Part shown: one piece after another, positions 59,237 to 64,000 of the stretch
Position numbering within the stretch: the stretch's first letter is position 1
Layout of the letters: each line of letters starts with the position of its first letter
Source: Loxodes magnus
Lineage: Eukaryota > Ciliophora > Karyorelictea > Loxodida > Loxodidae
DNA: 64,000 nucleotides
Direction of reading: 5' to 3'
NCBI GenBank assembly: GCA_946699065.1
Contig: CAMPDV010000089.1
Location: 186,001 to 250,000 of the forward strand
Position numbers and translations under genes: made by a program
Notes under the pieces: generated by a model
Told to the model about the DNA's origin: nothing
The model's database searches: none
The model's input: only the letters and a program-made list of their open reading frames with translations

Positions 59237-62035
59237 TTATCTTTACAGGTAAAAACTAAAATAAAAATAATTTAATAATATTTATGTCTATCTAAATTTT
59301 CCACATACCATATATCAGTTACAATTGCTTTAGTCAGAGTCTTAATATTTAAGTTACTTTGATATTAAATCATAATATTAGCAAATTTAAGTATCCTAAA
59401 GTTATCCATAGTAGGCTTAAACTATATAGTTATTTGTAATTATTTTTATTAGATTTTTGTATTAAAGGAATTTATTAAGAGTATTATAATACCTAAGAAA
59501 TGTAAATCTCCATGGCTTTGCTAAGACCATATAAGCGATTAAATGTGATATGATATGCTTTTTCAGCCAATTTTAGCTATAAAGTATAAAATACTCATCT
59601 TAGATCTTACCAAGTTCCTTGATAAATAAAATTTTGATTGTTAATCTGAAATATAAATTTATATAACCTGTCTATTTAATTAACTCTATATCACATTAAT
59701 AAATTACTCAATTTGTGGAATAATAATTTGCTATCTATTTCAGATCCTATTAATTACTTTTATCTTTAAAGGCTATATTAAAAACATATACTATAAACAG
59801 CAAAAAGCATTAGTATCATTAATTTTAGAAACTAATCTTTTAATATCTTAGAGCTTTGCTTCTAATTGTAATCAGCATTGCTAATAATTTATTTAAAACC
59901 ATAAGCTAGTTTAATTTACTGCAAGTAAATAAAGCTTTGCCTTCTCTTAATTAATGTATATTTCTATGTACTAAACTAATGATAATTCATTATTACTTAT
60001 TATTCCCATAAAGTGTTGATCATATCTATGCAATGAAAAATACAGGTAATTTCTATTTTATTTATTAAAGCTTCTATTTTAGTTAAGTAGATGAAGCAAT
60101 AATATTTTATCAAAAAAAGAAAATTTATCCCTTAAGGTAAAAATTAATATAAGGCTAATAACTAAAGCAGAGAAATTATTTATTTATCATTAAAATATAA
60201 AAATTATTCCCTTCTACTATCCTTTTCTTTTAATTTAATCAATAGATAAAAGCCTTTTTACAAATTGATCACATTTATTTAAATATGAGGTTTTCATTAT
60301 TAACTAAGAGTGGAATATTAATAACTTTTGCTTTAAGTATAATTAATATAAAATGATATGCTTTAGATTTAAAAATTTAAGAGGGACAAAATAGAAGGAT
60401 TATAAAAAATGAGGAGTATTAGTAAATAAGATTTCTTCATGTCTCTTTAAATAGTAAATACAGGAAAAAGCACTTAATTTCATTTTTAGTCACTTCAGTG
60501 AAGTCTTTTATCAATAGAAGAAATTTTTGTTTACATAATTTAAAAGAATAAATAAAATAAACTGACTAGCATTCTTGAAGATAGCATTTAATATTTTAAA
60601 ATAATAGTAAAAATAAATAAAAATATAGTGATAATTTGCATCATATAGCAATGATTGGGTTTTAAGAACTTTACTATTAAGCTATGACGTTAATTATTAA
60701 AATAAATTATATAATTGAAAATAAAATCTCATTTCATTCACTTTTAAGTCTAAATTACAAAAATAATAAAAGCATAAAAAAAGCGAAAAGATAAAGCAAT
60801 AAAAATAAGATAGATATGAAAGGCTTATGATAAAACTATAACTCAAATTTTTAGGCACTAATATTTTGATGAAAATGCTATTTTACGAGTAAAAGATTAT
60901 AACATAAGCAATAATCTAAATAATAATCGTAAAGAAAAGATAATAATTTAACTTTAACGGAATCATAGTAGAAGATTCTAAAGTTATTCAAGTTATAAAC
61001 AAAATAGAGATAATTGTGTAGCTAAATAAGGAAAAACTTAAGTAATTTAGAGAAAAAACCATTAAAACTGCGAGAATAAGTAGAACAAATAATTTTTAAA
61101 TGAATGTAGCTTATAATAGTAAATAAGTATATTATAATAATAAAATTTATAGTCGAAGTAAAATGTTCATGACATATTAAATTAATAATAAAAGTAAAAG
61201 CTAAAAAGTAGAATAATTATGTTTTGATTTTATAATTATATAACTATTTCTTCATATTTTATCAAGGAAACGCAATCTTTAAATATATTCGAACAAAGAT
61301 AAATTTAACAATGTTTAAAAGTAAGAAAATTAAGAAATTCCACATCAAGTTGTAAAAGTATTAAAATAATTTAAGCATAAAGAATGAATATTAATTAGAT
61401 AAAATCTAATTGAATCTTATCTTAGAATGAAAAATAATTAATTATAGCAAGAGAATAGCAAAATCTTAAAAAAAGAAAGTAGATTCTAAAAATTTAGACA
61501 TAAAACTTTTATGTGTATATAAAGATGAATTTAATTATTAAGCTGTCAAAAATAAAATGTAAGTATTAAATAAATTGAAAAAAAATTTATCAAATAAAGA
61601 AATCAGTCTGTTGAAAGCTTAAGATTAAAACAATGCAAATAAAATGAGGAATTAAAGATATTTTATCAATTCTGAGAAATTATAACTCTGATAAAAATAT
61701 AATCTTTTTGTTTAAAAAATATTTTAAAAAATCATGTGATCACTTTCAATAATTAATATTTATCTATATTTTCACAAAAATAGCAAGCCATAAGCAAATT
61801 TAAATAAAATAAATTTATCTCTTATAGTCTTTATCATTAGAACCAATGCTGTTAGCAATACTAATAAGTTAAATGTTTATGATAATTTTTAAATGAAAAA
61901 TAAATTTTTTAAAGATCCCTATTTTTGAAGCTTAAATATAAAAAAATGATAAAAATAACTTATAAAAAGAATACGGATACAGTTTGAAAAAATCCTTAAA
62001 ACTTAATTAATTTAAAGAAAATAATTTAAATTTCT
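59237..62035. other. Long AT-rich intergenic region
   Basis: No gene or repeat supported. Confidence 0.55.
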
Positions 62036-62433
62036 AGTAATTCAAATAAATAATCATTAAATTATAAAAATGTCGTTACTGAACTCACATGATTTTACCT
62101 ATTCTTTTTACTAGTAAACTCATACTTTCTTCTTTACTCTCTCGTTATTTTATATTCTCGTGCATCATCACAAAATTTGGTTACTGTAAATGCTTTAATT
62201 ATTTCAGTTTGTACTTCAACATCTTGAAAGTGTAGTTAGGATATTCTTTCTTCATTTTATCCCAAAATCTTCGACTCGTGTGTAAGTATTTTCTACAAAA
62301 CTCACTAAATCTCAAGGCTTCTTTTCTATCCCACTTTTATAACAAGCATGGTTGTAAAACTTTGAGCCATCTTCTCTTCACTTGTTTGAAGTTTTTAGCT
62401 TCTTTATCTTTATTGGCCCATTAATTAAGTGTG
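62036..62433 (+). repeat. Left arm of ~400-bp inverted repeat
   Basis: The reverse complement matches 62614-63012 with only a few differences, including non-coding sequence beyond the gene end. The 180-bp spacer 62434-62613 is single-copy. Confidence 0.95.
62085..62433 (-). pseudogene. Truncated mirror copy of the Myb-like gene
   Basis: Minus-strand copy of the Myb-like coding region from codon ~37 to the TGA (62087-62085). It lacks the start and the first helix, which lie in the single-copy spacer. One difference replaces a TAG with a TAA Gln codon, which is synonymous in this code; another changes GTA to GTT (both Val). So the arms have either diverged under coding constraint or been recently homogenised. 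Confidence 0.7.
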
Positions 62434-62503
62434 TACAAATTAAATAAATTTTAATTACTGGAATTTAAATCTCTCTTATAAGCAAATTACTGACTAAATT
62501 ATA

Positions 62504-62962
62504 ATGAAAAATATGAAGCTAAGTCTTAAAGAATCCTGGTCCTTCCAAGAAGATTAATTCATCGTCTAGTTCTTATCTAATAACAACAATGTCATATGAA
62601 CTCAGTTCACTCTCACACTTAATTAATGGGCCAATAAAGATAAAGAAGCTAAAAACTTCAAACAAGTGAAGAGAAGATGGCTCAAAGTATTACAACCATG
62701 CTTGTTATAGAAGTGGGATAGAAAAGAAGCCTTGAGATTTAGTGAGTTTTGTAGAAAATACTTACACACGAGTCGAAGATTTTGGGATAAAATGAAGAAA
62801 GAATATCCTAACTACACTTTCAAGATGTTGAAGTACAAACTGAAATAATTAAAGCATTTACAGTAACCAAATTTTGTGATGATGCACGAGAATATAAAAT
62901 AACGAGAGAGTAAAGAAGAAAGTATGAGTTTATTAGTAAAAAGAATAGGTGAAATCATGTGA
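62504..62962 (+). CDS. Myb/SANT-like DNA-binding protein, 152 aa
   Basis: A single frame from ATG at 62504 (MKNMKLSLKESWSFQEDQFI) to TGA at 62960. Two Myb-like helix-turn-helix repeats: residues ~11-66 (WSFQEDQFIVQFL, NVIWTQFTLTL, FKQVKRRWLKVLQP) and ~69-115 (KWDRKEALRFSEFCRKYL, TSRRFWDKMKKEYPNYTF, KMLKYKLK), with the regularly spaced Trp of each repeat present (one spelled TGA). Expected to bind DNA as a small R2R3-like factor. From codon ~37 on, the gene lies in the right arm of the inverted repeat and has a truncated mirror copy at 62085-62433. If both strands are transcribed, the arms could pair as RNA. Confidence 0.75.
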
Positions 62963-63012
62963 GTATCAGTAACGACATTTTTATAATTTAATGATTATTT
63001 ATTTGAATTACT
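62614..63012 (-). repeat. Right arm of ~400-bp inverted repeat
   Basis: Mirror of 62036-62433; contains most of the Myb-like CDS and ~50 bp beyond its stop. Confidence 0.95.
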
Positions 63013-64000
63013 GTTATTAAAATAGACTCTATTTATCTTTAAATTGTATTTAAAGTTTTATTTTTAGTTTTAAAAGCTTTTTATATATTTATTATTTATA
63101 ATAATTTCTAATTTTTTTATTTTTATTTAAATTTTTTATTAATTAAACTTTTTTCCAAAGCATTATGATTTTCCTTACTTTTGAAGATATTTATTTAATT
63201 ATTTTTCAATAAAATATTTTAAGATTTGATTCCTATTTTTAAAAAAATATTTTTGAAATATAACTAAATATTTCTACTAGTCAGATTGCATAATTATTTT
63301 TTAACTTAGATTCTTGTCTGTTTTTATGAAATTGATCAATTTTTTTTTAAATATTTTTTTGTTTCTATAATTACTTAATTCATCATACTTATCTACCTAA
63401 ATGTGGATATTAAGTTCAAATTCAACTTCGATTTTTAATATTAAAAACTTAAAGTTTTATTTTAAAATTAGATAATATAGTGGAATCTAGCACTAAAGAC
63501 TCTTATATATTAGTAAATAACTATGATTAGTTATTTAACGATGCAGACTTATTTAATTTTGAGATATTGCATTTGGTATTCTTTTATTTTTTGGTTTTAT
63601 TTAGCTTTAATTTAAAATAATTTAAGCATCTATGGTATCTTTTTTTGTCTTCTATTTATTTGAATCAATTTAGATAATTTTATTTTGAAACGAACATTTA
63701 TTTTTTTATTAGATAACTAGAGAAAAGAATTTAGATAAGCTTTTAGCTGGTTTACTATATTATCTCAGATCCCTTCATTGCTTCTGACATAGTCTTTAAT
63801 TCTTACACTGATTCGCTAATGAGTTTGTAGAATTTAATATTGAAATTTAATATAAAAAGAGACTTGATATAGTTAAATATTAAATTGATAGAGTTATTAA
63901 AGATATTTTATATGTGGAAGCAAACTTCAAATATTATTATGAAATTAAGGGAGATTAAAAATAAAAAATAGGTAGTCTTGGATAATAAATTTTAAAGGAA
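63013..64000. other. AT-rich region to the window edge
   Basis: A minus-strand stretch at about 63740-63850 reads KFYKLISESVQELKTMSEAM and may be an exon, but no start or domain is seen. Otherwise nothing. Confidence 0.35.

Noticed and set aside
1-64000. Telomere repeats, rRNA, tRNA genes, CRISPR arrays, bacterial operons or viral genes
   Set aside because: None seen. No telomeric tandem repeat, no CRISPR-like spacing, and all recognisable genes are eukaryotic.

Overview
The window looks like nuclear DNA of a ciliate. It is about three quarters A+T. Long genes become visible only when TAA and TAG are read as Gln and TGA as Trp. The clearest proof is a Rab GTPase whose invariant switch-II motif WDTAGQERF is spelled with TGA for W and TAA for Q. 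TGA also ends genes: three paralogous zinc-finger/kelch genes stop at the same aligned TGA, after which their frames drift apart. TAA seems to end the Rab gene right after its C-terminal Lys-Asn-Cys-Cys. Introns are tiny, 16-17 nt, with GT...AG ends. This combination fits a heterotrich or karyorelict (Condylostoma- or Loxodes-like). The species cannot be named from the sequence alone.

Layout. 1-3116: a leucine-rich-repeat protein running off the left edge and a 577-aa MORN-repeat protein, both minus strand. 4.7-18.6 kb: a mobile-element island. It holds two near-identical ~1-kb gag-like insertions in opposite orientation with 14-17 bp target-site duplications (4756-5748 and 12755-13729), several diverged gag-like coiled-coil/zinc-knuckle genes, and a ~42-bp hairpin-forming motif found six or seven times at the ends of these units. 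Three TRIM-like genes (RING-like fingers, B-box, kelch propeller) lie at 7745-9127, 19670-21070 and 27898-29954, interleaved with the island or just beyond it.

31-60 kb is mostly ordinary cellular genes separated by long AT-rich gaps: a PH plus NlpC/P60-like papain-fold protein, a kinase-kelch fusion, a Gln-rich membrane protein, a cyclic-nucleotide-binding protein, RNA polymerase III subunit RPC5, two unrecognised genes, the Rab, a DOT1-like methyltransferase with PPC-like domains, a TLC-domain (ceramide-synthase-like) membrane protein, and an N-myristoylated CDPK-like pseudokinase with EF-hands. At 62.0-63.0 kb a ~400-bp-arm inverted repeat carries a Myb-like gene and its mirror-image partial copy. 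No operon-like grouping is visible. The signalling genes (CNBD, CDPK, kinase, Rab, PH) share no obvious single pathway.

Main limit: with no fixed stop codons, every AT-rich stretch is open in every frame, so genes without recognisable domains are calls of low confidence. Frame arithmetic (start to stop divisible by three after removing 16- or 17-nt introns) was used to check each main call.
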